The notes beneath the pieces were generated by a model that saw only the letters and a list, made by a program, of their open reading frames with translations, was not told where the DNA came from and searched no databases. From Geosiphon pyriformis (lineage: Eukaryota; Glomeromycota; Glomeromycetes; Archaeosporales; Geosiphonaceae): DNA of 64,000 nt. The DNA lies in the NCBI GenBank assembly GCA_016748015.1, contig JAAOMT010000483.1:124001-188000 (forward strand). Direction: 5' to 3'. Position numbers and translations under genes: made by a program. Shown in pieces: positions 35,755 to 46,761 of this stretch (position 1 is the first letter of the stretch; the number at the start of each line of letters is the position of its first letter).

Positions 35755-35766
35755 ATGACTAGTCAC
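35755..35766 (-). other. LINE 3' UTR hairpin (copy C)
   Basis: Minus strand GTGACTAGTCAT. Relative to copies A and D the fourth stem pair G-C is replaced by A-U, and the first pair by G-U, so pairing is retained. Confidence 0.45.
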
Positions 35767-36428
35767 TCAGGCCAATCAGAACAACATTAAACATTTATAT
35801 AAACAGAGACCATGTCACTAATACCTGAAAAAAACAGACAAGATCTGTAGAACCCAAAACTAACACCATGTACTTCAGCAATACTCAACAATCTAATAAT
35901 GCCAGATGAAAGTACCAAAGAAAGACTGGAGATTGAGGCAGAAATAGAGCCATCATGTGAGATTAGCCCCTTTTTTTCCATAAAAACCTGGTGTTTGGTA
36001 CGAACCAGCCAAATATCCTCTCAGAAAGCAATACACAAATCATGTACAAAGTTTGCAATATTCAAACTCACAGTCTTGAAATCCCTGAAAATGGAAACAA
36101 ATTTGTCAAACCAACTACTAAAAACAAAGCCCTTACACAGAGCAATACAAACAGCTGCATTGGAAGCACAAATAATCAGCAACTGTGAAACACACAAGGA
36201 CAAACAAAACAACTCAGAACATATCTCCCAAGTAGAAACATGGGTGTTCATCAACCAAGCCCAACCATCAGCATCAAATGGGCAAGAAAAAACATGATAC
36301 AAGATTTTAACATCTCCACAGAACAAACACAACACACTAGGATAACACTTATTATAAAAACGCTTATACATAGCAACTGGAAGCTGAAAATATAAAGTCT
36401 TCATAAAATAAAAACAAAGGTCTGCAGT

Positions 36429-36432
36429 CCGC
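36429..36432. repeat. G2 target-site duplication, left copy
   Basis: CCGC immediately before the LTR. The right partner at 46320-46323 is CCAC, one CpG-type transition different. Removing one copy restores alignment of LINE C to LINE B. Confidence 0.6.
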
Positions 36433-37407
36433 TGTTACCAGTAGAATTTTAGCTATTAATTAGCACGAAATTACCCTTATAATTCCTATAATTAATTAGT
36501 ATATTAATATCATTTCAAATTATTATTTATTATTTAATCAATTATTACATATTACGATTCAATTAAAATAATCTAATTAGTATAACAGAAAGTAGGATGA
36601 TCAAATTACACAATACTCTGAACTTTGTAACATTCTAAAATTCGCCGAAATTTACAGAAATTTGCCAAAATTATGAATAGTTCACCCAAATTAATTAATA
36701 GTTCAGCGAAATAACTTGTAGTTCATCAAAATGTATCTTTAATTCACTGAAATTTGAGCAAAGAGAAAAAGTGCAAGTTCATAGACTAGTACTACAACAA
36801 GTTGTATAAAAGAAAAGCTTTTTTCTTCAGGAAAATGTATCTTACTTTAGATTTATCACTTAGAATTATTTCTATACACACAAAAAGAAATAAATATCAA
36901 ATAATTTGAAAAACCAAATTCTTTAATTATTGCACTTGGAAAATTCCTAAAACCCAATTAACATTTCGAAATTGATTAGCTACCAATTTTAATAAACTGT
37001 TAGTGACTTCAGGCCTGGATAGTAAACGTTTTCCTTGACAGAATTCTATTTCTTTTACATTTTTTTTATTTTTTTTATTTTTTTTCTTATTATAATCATT
37101 AGGGTAGCCTACAGATGAGATTTCTGTAGAAGAGTTGACTTTCACAGCAAAGTAACTACACATTTTTAGTGAGCTTCCAAACAAGCAATTCCTGGGAAAG
37201 AGTTGACGTTTATTACAATGTAACTACACAAAGCAACTGGCACGGAATTGACCATTCCACTTATAAGCCCAGCAGTTCAAATTATAGGAGATAATTTGAA
37301 GATAAATTCAGTTATTGGAGGTTCAACTACTTCTAGAAAATGTGAATTTGCAATCCAACAAACAGTTATAACATTCAAGAAAAGAGACCAAAAACCTCTG
37401 GTAACAT
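36433..37407 (+). repeat. G2 5' LTR
   Basis: Begins TGTTACC and ends GGTAACA (perfect inverted termini). Contains TATAAAAG-like TTGTATAAAAG at about 36805, a candidate U3 TATA box, and a T8A run (about 37059-37084). Confidence 0.93.
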
Positions 37408-37409
37408 TT

Positions 37410-37421
37410 GGTGCTCTCTCA
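37410..37421 (+). other. G2 primer binding site
   Basis: TGGTGCTCTCTC two bases inside the 5' LTR, matching G1 at the first ten bases. Complementary to a tRNA 3' end with CCA; tRNA identity unknown. Confidence 0.6.
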
Positions 37422-37448
37422 CAAAAATAACACAGCAACAACAAATTC

Positions 37449-39130
37449 AAAGTGGTGACCACACCAGACACAGCAACTCTAGAGTATTACCAGTCAATTT
37501 ACACCCACTGCAAGCAAAAATTCAACATTCCAGACGGAATTGAAGTTGTCAAGAATCAGTATACCAATATATTGAAAACCACATTAACAATTATCTTTTT
37601 GAAAACTACAACATTTTAGAAGTTAGAAGCAACCTCTACAATAATTTAGTGCACTATTCACAATTGGGAACAGAAGACCTAAACAGTGAAACACTTGCTA
37701 CCTACTACCAAGAACTTAATTTTAACATTATTGAATATTGTAAAAAAAAATACCCAGTACAGTCTAAATACTCTTTTGACTTTGAATCAGAAACCGAAAC
37801 AAGCAACAAAGGCAAACAAAAATTGAAGCAATACTCAAGAATCATCCCAAACACTCCAATACTACAAAAAACAGCTGCCAAACACTTGCAAACACCTGAA
37901 CAAGAAACCAGTGCCAAATTACTACTTTTTATTACACTATTTCCAATTTCACTTGTTCAACTACAAACACCAAGTTCACTACTTAACTGTTTTTCCAGAC
38001 CAGAAGATTTTCAGTCACCTAGAAATCCTACTCAACAACAAGAACCAATATTAACAAGTGCCAATATCATTAATTACTTACAGAAAAATGAAAGTAATCA
38101 CTCAGGCAGCTTGGAAAGTAAAGAAACTGAATCAGAACCAGAAGAAATTACAGAAAATAAAGAAGAAATGGCAACTGCTTACATTACAAAAATCCCAAAA
38201 TTCATTGGTGAAGACAATGATACCAGCTCTCAAGAATGGCTTGACAAAGTTCAAAAAGCAGGAGATGCAAATGGTTGGATCGCAGCAAGAATGCTCAAAG
38301 CAATTCTCTACTTTCTTCAAGGAACAACAGAAGAATGATTTGAAAACTTAGAAGAACTATTTGAAAACTGGCAAGCATTTAAAGATGCTTTTCTACAACA
38401 ATACCTCTATTACTCTTAAAAACTGCTTTTACAATATCAAACAAGAAACATTTAAAACTGTTATGACCTATCTTGAAAAATTTAACAAACTTCTCAGATG
38501 AATCTGACAATTGAAAACCAATGACTACTATTCTGATGCTCAAATTCTGGATCAGTTTATAGCAGAGTTAAAAAACAAACTGATTAAGAAAGTCCATCCA
38601 CATGCTCCAGCAGACTTAGCAACTGCTATTAGACATGCAAAGAGCTATGAAATGACAATGGAAAAAGCAAATTACACCAAGCTTGTAAACCTTGCAATTG
38701 GAGAAACCAGCTCAACAGCTGAAAAAAAAATAGACCAACTCACAAAAAAGGTTGAAAGCTACTTCACAAACCAACAACAACAGCAACAACAACCACAAAG
38801 ATATCAACTCCCACAATGATACAACCAAAACAATTTTGGATCACCATCCAACAACCAACCTCAAAATTGTCATTATTGTGGAATTCCAGGACACTGAAAA
38901 TGAGATTGTAGGAAATTACAAAGAGACCAACAAAACAAGAGTAATTAACGTTACTTTTCATCACAACAATTCTATTACCAATCTCCACTACCAACCTATT
39001 ATTTACCAAGACCACAAAATCAAAACAGTTACTATTTACCAGCTCCACAACCAATGCAGCAACAATATCAGCAACCTTTATCAATTCAGCCATATTAGAC
39101 ACCATCCACTCAACAATATCAAGTACCAGC
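37449..39130 (+). pseudogene. G2 Gag (broken)
   Basis: N-terminal segment LEYYQSIYTHCKQ (37470), Ser/Thr/Glu-rich linker (open 37649-38338), capsid domain with FIGEDNDTSSQEWLDKVQKA, a frameshift and stops at 38340-38510, then NDYYSDAQILDQFI (38511-38819), a Gln tract and a CCHC knuckle CHYCGIPGH...DC near 38866-38910. In the knuckle two Trp codons have become TGA. Gag would form the virus-like particle and bind RNA. Aligns to G1 Gag throughout. Confidence 0.8.
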
Positions 39131-39173
39131 AAAAAGATTGGTTCAACATAACCAATTCATATCCCAAAATTAA

Positions 39174-39830
39174 TTGCAGAGTAACCACAACAGAATCAAT
39201 TCAAATAACCAGTTGGTTCCCCGAAATTCTGGTCAGCAAAGACCCAATCATTATCACACTCAACCCAGTTATCTTACAATACCAGAGGAATCGGATTTTC
39301 AACAAACTGCACTTTCTGAAGGTAAAGTTGCAGCACCAAAATCAAACTCTTCCAACCACACCATTCTACCAGCTCAAATTGTCCAAAATGCCAATCTGTC
39401 AGATATATTTCTATTTGAATTTGAAGCAAATGAATCACCATTTCTGCTTAGTAATGCAGCAGTCAATGAACAGAAAGCAATTACTGCTATGTACACAGAA
39501 GCTACAATAGAAGAAAAACCCATTTGCTTAATCTTAGATAGTGGATCGGCTGGAAGTATTATCACTTACCAGCTAATACAACAACTCAAATAAAACATAG
39601 ACAAACCAGCTCAAACAGTTATTGTCACAGCTGATGATATAAAGAAGACTCCAGTAGGAAAAATTGATGATTTCCCTTTTACAATTGATGGAATCACCAT
39701 TTCAGTTAAAGTTCTTGTTATGAATGCACCCCAATACCAAGTTTTAGTCGGAAATGATTGGTTTCTCAAGGCCAATGCAAACCTAAACTGGGAAACTCAA
39801 GAATTTAAAATCTCATACCAAGAACAATAT
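39174..39830 (+). pseudogene. G2 retropepsin-type aspartic protease
   Basis: Open at 39174-39593 with active site LILDSGSAGSIITYQL, then a TAA at about 39591. The same frame continues with IDDFPFTIDGITISVKVLVM and YQVLVGNDWFLKANANLNW, the second half of a retropepsin fold. The catalytic DSG is intact, unlike G1. It would process Gag-Pol. Confidence 0.8.
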
Positions 39831-39849
39831 ACCATAGTACCTGCAACCT

Positions 39850-40670
39850 GTGGTACCTTTAACAAATGATCAGAAAAAGCCCCAGTATTTGAATTTGAAG
39901 AGGAGAAAGAAATACTATTTACTGAAACCTACATGGCTCTTTGATCACCATCCAATTGGGCTGAGGAAACAGAACAAGAGATTTTTAAAGAATCAAGAGG
40001 ATAGAAAAAAGTTAGATATTCTACACCAGAACCACGGAAACAACCACCCTATATTCCACTCAAATGCAAAGATTGCAACAAAAAACTTTCATTAATGGGA
40101 GCATGTATTTCTCCAAAAGAGGAATATGAAACTCGTACCTGTTACTTTTGCAAAGCATGCCATAGAGAACGATTTGGATCTCCAAAAAAAAATGGAAAAT
40201 AGAACAACACACCTTGTCTTACATGTGGAGAAATGCTACCAGAAGAATGCAATTGGATTGATGTAGCAATGAGAGGAGGAGTATGTAATTAAACCTGTCA
40301 ATATGCTTTATTAATTTTGAAAAAAGTCAGAAGAGGAATACCATTTAATGCAGCATACAACAGTGCTCTCAATAAACTTTATCACTACTTTCATGATGCT
40401 GAAATAATTTTTGACTTAGCAATAGCATTGATCAATAGAGCCATCCAAGAAGATGTCCGCCAAATGAAAGAAGCTGAATATATTGAGTATATCATGAAAT
40501 TAGCTGGATTTGATTATGAAGATGAAGTAGAAACCTACCACCAAATTGCAAGCCACATATATCCGACCAAAGAAGCTCAAATTTAATGATTAGAACAAAT
40601 AAACATTCAATTGTGTGAAGAATGTGTTATGTCTTGTGATGATCAATGGTGTTTAGAATGTTATGCTCTT
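39850..40670 (+). pseudogene. G2 cysteine-rich module
   Basis: Between protease and dUTPase, same order of Cys pairs as G1: CKDCNKKL, CYFCKACHRE, CLTCGEMLPEEC, then about 100 helical residues (open 40317-40586) and CEECVMSCDDQWCLEC at 40615-40660. Looks like two or three zinc-binding knuckles around a helical core. I do not recognise the family. Several stops interrupt it. Confidence 0.6.
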
Positions 40671-40769
40671 AGCATTCCTCTGCCAGATGAGAATAATAAA
40701 AATGAAATCGAATTTGGAGTATCTGAACTAGTAGAAGAACTACCAACCACCCCCATCTATCTTCTTAAA

Positions 40770-41285
40770 AAGCAACCACCTCTACAACTTAAATATTTTG
40801 ACAACTATGGCCAAAGAATCAGACCAGAAAAAGCACACGAAATTAATGCTGGATATGATCTAAAATACCTAGGAAAAAATACTTTGGTTCTCTTACTAAA
40901 GTCCTTGACAAAAATCAATTTCAAAATTGCTCTTGAAATACCACCAGAAGCAATAGTTCAAATTGCCTCCAGATCATCATTGGCAAGCAAAGGAATCAAT
41001 ATTAAAGGAGGAGTTATAGATGCAGGATACACTGAAGACATTACCATCATGTTACAGAATGAAACAGACAAATCATTCAGAATTGAACATGCTGAAAAAA
41101 TTGCTCAAGCAATTTACTTACCCTTAATCAACATTTTGGGTTTACAATCAATAAACAACAGAGAACAATTGGGAAAAAGTGAAAAAAGAACTCAAGGTTT
41201 TGGTTCAACTGGACGATTTATAGTTCCAGTAAACATAACTCTGAATACACAAAATGAATCTCACCAGATTCTTCAACTTCCCTAG
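40770..41285 (+). pseudogene. G2 dUTPase domain (all five motifs)
   Basis: Within the open frame 40611-41285. Motif 1 INAGYDLKY, motif 2 ASRSSLASKG, motif 3 GGVIDAGYTEDI, motif 4 IEHAEKIAQAI, motif 5 TQGFGSTGRF, in correct order and spacing for a trimeric dUTPase of about 140 residues. Motif 3 lacks the usual final Arg-Gly (ED in place of RG/TG), and motif 2 has Ser-Ser in place of Ser-Gly. The domain is fused in frame with the flanking Cys-rich module and upstream of RT. It would hydrolyse dUTP during cDNA synthesis. This frame is open across the whole domain, the best-preserved part of the element. Confidence 0.88.
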
Positions 41286-41639
41286 CCAATTACCATTTCA
41301 TCTTTTGGAGAACATCACGAAATTTATACTTGCTCAAAACCCACCACTACACAACAAATCTTTGAATTCAATGAACAAATCTGTTTGAAGCATGAAATCT
41401 CAATTCCAAATGTTTATATTCCCAAAGGAATGAAAAAATTTTGAGTTATATTTTACAACCCCAATAATTATCCTATTATCTTATTAAACAAACTAGAGAT
41501 TGGAATTATACACAGCAATATTTTTCAAGATGAAAACCCTCAAATTGTCTCTAATTTCATCGAAATTGTAAGACACACACTACTCTCAAATCTAAATATT
41601 ATTCCCACTACTGAAAACTACTACTTTTTGGAAGAAAAA

Positions 41640-43060
41640 CTCTCTCAAATCAACATGGATCCCTTAAAACCTCAACAACAAAGACAATTGAAACAATTAA
41701 TAGCTGAATTTACAGATATATTTGCAAAAGACAACAATGACCTGGGAAAAACGGATATGGTTCAACATCAGATTCATACAGGAGATGCTTCACCAAAATG
41801 ACAGCAAGCTTACAGAGTGCCACTGGCCAGCCACCAATTTATTAGAGAAGAAGTCCAGAGAATGCTCAATAATGGATTGATTCAACCATTAAGAAGTCTT
41901 TGGGCTTCACCAGTAGTCCTGGTCAAAAAGAAAATAGAAAAATCAGATTTTGTGTTGACTATCGCCAATTGAACAGTGTAACAATTGGAGATGCCTACCC
42001 TCTTTCAAGAATTGATGACATGCTAGATGCTCTAGGAAAAGCCAAGTTCTTCTCAACTTTAAACTTGAAAAGTGGATACTGGCAAGTCGAAATGAACCCA
42101 AAAGACCGACCCAAAACAGCATTTACCACTCAGGGAGGAAATTATGAGTTTAATGTTATGCCTTTTGGACTCTGCAATATACCAGCAACATTCCAGTGAC
42201 TCATGGATGTGGTATATAAAGAACTCTTGTGGCAATTAGTAGTTGTCTATCTTGATAACACTAATGTATACTTACCAAGCTTTGAGACTCATCTTATTCA
42301 CCTGTGAGAAGTTTTTCAATAATTACGGAAAGCAGGATTAAAGTTAAACATTGAAAAATGTCACTTTGGAAAAACAAGCTTGATCTTTTTTGAACACATA
42401 GTTAGTAAAGATAGAGTCAAACCAAATCCAGGAACAATCAGTGCTGTCAAAAACTTTCAAACCCCCAGAAATACTACAGAACTAAGAGGATTTGTAGGAT
42501 TAGCCTCTTATTATCGAAAATTCATAAAAGGATTCTTAGAAATTGCCAAACCACTCAATTATCTTATCAACAAAAATGTACCATACAAATGGATTGAAGA
42601 ACAACAAAAAGCTTTTGAAACTCTCAAAACAAAATTGACAACAGCTCCAGTTCTTGCTTACCCAGACTTCAACAAACGATTCCAATTAGCCACTGATGCT
42701 TCACACATAACATTTGGTGCCATCTTATTACAATTAGATAAAAATAGCCAGGAACAAATTATTGCCTATGCCAGCAGAACATTCAAGCCAACAAAACTCA
42801 AATATGGCTCAACTGAATTGGAAGCCACTGCAGTCATCTGGGCTTTCAAACACTTTCAACAATATCTAAAGAATGAAAAAAAATTTGACATAATAACTGA
42901 CAATATTGGCCTCAAATGGCTTAATAAAAAGAAAACTGAACAAAGTGCCAAACAGTCTTAATGGAATGACTTCCTAGCAGACTACAGATACATTGTACAT
43001 CACAAACCAGGAAAACTACACACCAATGTTGATAGCCTCTTAAGAATGAGACAATATTAA
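41640..43060 (+). pseudogene. G2 reverse transcriptase and RNase H (broken)
   Basis: RT begins near MDPLKPQQQRQLKQLIAEFT (41655). A one-base deletion near 41930 shifts frame. Then FCVDYRQLNSVTIGDAYPL, motif A as FSTLNLKSGYWQV (catalytic Asp now Asn), PFGLCNIPATFQ, and motif C YLDNTNVY near 42250. The connection and RNase H (42380-42961) contain FRKFIKGF-like YYRKFIKGFLEIAKPL, LATDASHITFGAIL, ELEATAVIWAFKHF and TDNIGLKWL. It ends at TAA 43058-43060. Most stops fall where Trp, Arg (CGA) or Gln (CAA) is expected. Confidence 0.88.
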
Positions 43061-43127
43061 TACCAACATCAACACCAACAAAACACCAACAAACTTAACA
43101 ACAGAACAAACAACAAGATCAACAATA

Positions 43128-44513
43128 ATGGATCTAGAAAACTACAACAACATCAAAAACTATTTGGAGACTCTCACCATGCCAGAAAATTGGTCTTCAA
43201 GTAAAAAACATTGATTACAATACCAATTCAAACAATATTTTATACACCATAACAAAATATATTACAAAAATCGTAAAAACCCAAACCAACCATTCAGATT
43301 AGTACAGAAAAATGAAAAAGAAACAATTTTATACAACATGCACACAAATCCTTCTTCAGCACACTTGGGAAGAGATGGAACAATTCAAAAAACTTTTGAA
43401 CATTATTTTTGGCCTCACATGCAAAAAGACATTTGACAATATATAGAATCTTGTAATAGTTGTTAAAGAAAAGAAGGAACTCACCCTATAGAACCTTTAA
43501 ATCCAATCAAAGTTGGACAACCTTTTGACAGAGTTGGAATTAATTTAATCAGACCATTATCTATTACAACCCAAAGAAATCGTTATATTGTAGTTGCAGT
43601 GGATTATCTTATCAAATGGCCTGAAACTAGAGCCATCCAAAGAGCAGATGCAAAATCAGTAGCAAATTTCATCTATAAAGACATTATTTGTAGACATGGA
43701 TGCCCAATTGAACTTTTATCTGATCAAGGAACACATTTTGTGAACAACTTGATACAAAAAATTTGTGAATGGTTCAATGTCAAAAGACCTCTATCATCAT
43801 CTTACTATCCTCAAACAAATGGACTTGTAGAACATTTCAACAGAATATTGTGTGAATCTCTAGCCAAAGTCTTAACAAACTTTGAGCAGGAATGGGATAT
43901 CTTTATTCCATCAGTGTTACTAGCATACTGAACACTAAAACAAGATACTATGAAACACATATTATTTGATCTTACTTATGGAAGGACAGCAACATTACCA
44001 ATTAATTTCACAGTGGAAACATATCCAGTACAACCAATCAATGAAGAAAACTTTCAAGAAACACTCCAAAAAAGAGTCTACACTCTTCTTAGTACACTGG
44101 AAGGAAAAAGAAGAATAGCAGCAACTTATATTGAACATTCTCAAGCTCAACAAAAAAAAAGACATGACAACAAATTACCACCTATTACCAGCGAATTTAA
44201 AGTTAGAAATAAAGTTTTCTTACACAGAACTAAGACTAAAAAACAATAGAGTGGAAAATTTGAAAACAAATGGGATGGACCATTTTATATTCACAAAAGT
44301 CTAGACAATGGATCATATAAGTTAAGACTTGATAACAAAATACTAGCAAAAGTTGCACATAGAGACAGATTGAAACACTATCATTTCAGAAACAATCCTG
44401 AACCATTAATTTCACAAATCGGTACACATTCTTCTTTAATTAATCCTGAAGATATTCTCCAAAATTTAGAACCAATAATTATAATAGAACAACAACCAAA
44501 CTTGAACACTTAA
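43128..44513 (+). pseudogene. G2 integrase (separate frame)
   Basis: ATG 43128 in a frame different from RT. Zinc domain HHCC: HTNPSSAHLGRDG...ESCNSC (43340-43470). Catalytic core DDE: VAVDYLIKWPET (Asp), LLSDQGTHFVNN (Asp), YYPQTNGLVEHFNR (Glu). C-terminal GPY/F-like segment WDGPFYIHKSLDNGSYKL (about 44270). No chromodomain seen. Stops at about 43212, 43435, 43465, 43929 and 44248, several explained by CGA to TGA, CAA to TAA or TGG to TAG. It is unclear whether integrase was fused to RT by frameshifting or made separately; a Gln/Asn-rich linker separates them. Confidence 0.87.
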
Positions 44514-44658
44514 ATTTTACAATAATTCTAAACTAAAAACACAAAGACAAAAACAGTAAATAAATTACAAAAACACCCAAACCCAAAAACAAATAAAAAC
44601 CTCATATCCCAAAAATAATTTTTTTTATTCTCTCTTTTCATAATTAATTAATTTTATC

Positions 44659-45366
44659 ATGATTATTCCTCGAAATATTCAACAAATATCCCAAAAGTTA
44701 ATGTTAGTCTTGAAAACACTTTCTGACTTATTCATAATGATTAATGGAAGTTAAATTAATTACATTCAGAAGGAAACCACAGCTCCAGTAGCAAATCATT
44801 TACAGAACTATTACCTTTATAGAAGAAAAACAAGAAATCACTCTAAAAATAGGTTACCAAGACTTTTAAAGCAAGCACTAGAAGAAAATCTTTTAATTGC
44901 CCCTATTGACATTTCACCAAATGCTACAATGCAACAAAAACTTTTATCACTTCTCAATGAACAGAACAATAAACACATTCTTATCTATAAATACTTTCAT
45001 ATTGGAAAGACACTTTATAAACGAAAACTGGAACTTGAAGCAACAAATCTTACTCCTGAAGCTATACAAAAACAAATCCACAATGAATTCAAAACAGCAG
45101 CTGGACCAACAAACACTCACTACAAACTTAGAGCAGCTTTTAGACTCTATGATTTGTTTAATACTTGTGAAAATGTTCTACAAAATCTAATATTGCAACC
45201 AATGAAAGTCCAATACATTGGCAAGCTCACAGAACTGAAATTTCAACAATTTTCAGACCAGATTACTTCAATTATTTTAGATCACTATCTCAATATCACA
45301 GATAGTGCTTGGACTTCAATAGAGCTCAGTCTTGAGGAGGAGATTATGTTACCAGTAGAATTTTAG
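44659..45366 (+). pseudogene. G2 extra ORF after integrase, unknown function
   Basis: Frame starting ATG 44659, one TAA at about 44752, then open to 45366; about 235 codons. Mostly helical: QALEENLLIAPIDISPNA, YKYFHIGKTLYKRKLELEA, HYKLRAAFRLYDLFNTCENV, FQQFSDQITSIILDHYL. No transmembrane segment or signal peptide, so not an obvious envelope. It overlaps the polypurine tract and its last six codons plus stop lie in the 3' LTR. The minus-strand copy G3 keeps a homologous ORF at the same place (47753-48300). It vaguely recalls helical proteins common in Rhizophagus; no function can be named. Confidence 0.7.
45334..45346 (+). other. G2 polypurine tract
   Basis: GAGGAGGAGATTA directly before the 3' LTR, the expected plus-strand primer for LTR retrotransposons. 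It lies inside the extra ORF. Confidence 0.6.
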
Positions 45367-46319
45367 CTATTAATTAGCACGAAATTACTCTTATAATTCC
45401 TATAATTAATTAGTATATTAATATCATTTCAAATTATCATTTATTATTTAATCAATTATCACATATCACGATTCAATTAAAATAATCTAATTAGTATAAC
45501 AGAAAGTAGGATGATCAAATTACACAATACTCTGAACTTTATAACATTCTAAAATTCGCCGAAATTTACAGAAATTTGCCAAAATTATGAATAGTTCACC
45601 CAAATTAATCAATAGTTCAGTGAAATAACTTGTAGTTCATCAAAATGTATCTTTAGTTCACTGAAATTTGAGCAAAGAGAAAAAGTGCAAGTTCATAGAC
45701 TAGTACTACAACAAGTTGTATAAAAGAAGAGCTTTTCTCTTCAGGAAAATGTATCTTACTTTAGATTTATCACTTAGAATTATTTCTATACACACAAAAA
45801 GAAATAAATATCAAATAATTTGAAAAACCAAATTCTTTAATTATTGCACTTGGAAAATTCCTAAAACCCAACTAACATTTCGAAATTGATTAGCTACCAA
45901 TTTTAATAAACTGTTAGTGACTCCAGGCCTGAATAGAAAACGTTTTCCTTGACAGAATTCTATTTTTTTTACATTTTTTTTATTTTTTTTATTTTTTTTC
46001 TTATTATAATCATTAGAGTAGCCTACAGATGAGATTTCTGTAGAAGAGTTGACTTTTACAGCAAAGTAACTACACATTTTTAGTGAGCTTCCAGACGAGC
46101 AATTCCTAGAAAAGAGTTGATGTTTATTACAACATAACTACACAAAGCAACTGGCACGGAATTGGCCATTCCACTTATAAGTTCAGCAGTTCAAATTATA
46201 GGAAATAATTTGAAGATAAATTCAGTTATTGGAGGTTCAACTACTTCTAGAAAACGTGAATTTACAACCAACAGACAGTTATAACATTCAAGAAAAGAGA
46301 CCAAAAACCTTTGGTAACA
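45347..46319 (+). repeat. G2 3' LTR
   Basis: Same termini as the 5' LTR. Visual comparison finds about three dozen differences, all but one or two transitions, plus a one-base deletion. Confidence 0.93.
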
Positions 46320-46323
46320 CCAC
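46320..46323. repeat. G2 target-site duplication, right copy
   Basis: CCAC directly after the LTR, partner of CCGC at 36429-36432. Confidence 0.55.
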
Positions 46324-46761
46324 AAATTAGTAAAGCCAGCAGCCAGATGAGAATCTGGGTGCCAAACCAATGATGACCTGAACCAATCAATATCAGCATG
46401 GAGACAATTAGCTACTACCTGGGAACCAGAACCAATCTCTCAATGTACACAATAAATTGACTGGAAAACATCGCAAACAAAATGTTTAGGATTACCAGAA
46501 ATCACAGTATTACCAGTCTTCAGAAAGTGTTCACTGACCAAATGAGGTAGACACCAACTCAACAATGTCGCAGCCTTAGCAAATCTGTCAGCACACTCAT
46601 TGCCCAAAACATCCAAGTGACTCTTAATCTTAACCCAATTAATGTCCAAATTTTTTCAATGAATAACATTCACTATGTAATGGTATTTAATCCAACACCA
46701 ATTCCTAAAGTCTGGACCAAACAAAGAAGACTCAGACCTGTACACATCCAAAGCTGCCTGG
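46320..46761 (-). mobile_element. LINE C, RNase H part (between G2 and G3)
   Basis: Continuation of LINE C upstream of the G2 insertion. The minus frame 46440-46649 encodes DINWVKIKSHLDVLGNECAD (RNase H C-terminal motif, from VKGHSGVSGNERAD) and the following LVSEHFL region. The fragment ends at 46761 where the G3 LTR begins, inside the RNase H domain (LYTSKAAW-type sequence). No continuation is found beyond G3. Confidence 0.85.

Larger units (their letters stand above)
35665..36432 (-). mobile_element. LINE C, 3' part (interrupted by G2)
   Basis: 3' UTR and last 200-odd codons of LINE ORF2: zinc-finger region CLFCGDVKILYHVFSC (36021-36404) and C-terminal tail ending SDMVSVYINV (35787-35981), in one frame with a single TGA (from CGA) at about 36020. 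Continues at 46320 beyond the gypsy insertion; the flanks align to LINE B 10340-10380 across the gap. Confidence 0.88.
36433..46319 (+). mobile_element. Complete Ty3/gypsy LTR retrotransposon G2 with dUTPase and extra 3' ORF
   Basis: 9,887 bp element nested in LINE C. Order: 5' LTR (975 bp), primer site, Gag, protease, cysteine-rich module, dUTPase, RT-RNase H, integrase, an additional ORF, polypurine tract, 3' LTR (973 bp). Gag through RT appears to have been one long frame, now broken by frameshifts near 38340 and 41930 and by many stops at Trp, Arg and Gln codons. Integrase lies in a different frame with its own ATG. The two LTRs differ by roughly three dozen changes, nearly all transitions, so insertion is not recent. 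Confidence 0.93.

Noticed and set aside
37059-37090. Tandem T8A units, at first sight a short direct-repeat array
   Set aside because: Present in each LTR copy, only three units with no spacers; simple-sequence DNA, not a CRISPR.
38752-39510. 252-codon plus-strand ORF in G2
   Set aside because: Out of frame with Gag knuckle and protease; composition Asn/Gln/His/Ile-rich as expected from a shifted frame of the Gln-rich linker.
44659-45366. Extra ORF of G2 as a retroviral-type envelope
   Set aside because: No signal peptide, transmembrane helix or cysteine pattern; predicted soluble and helical.
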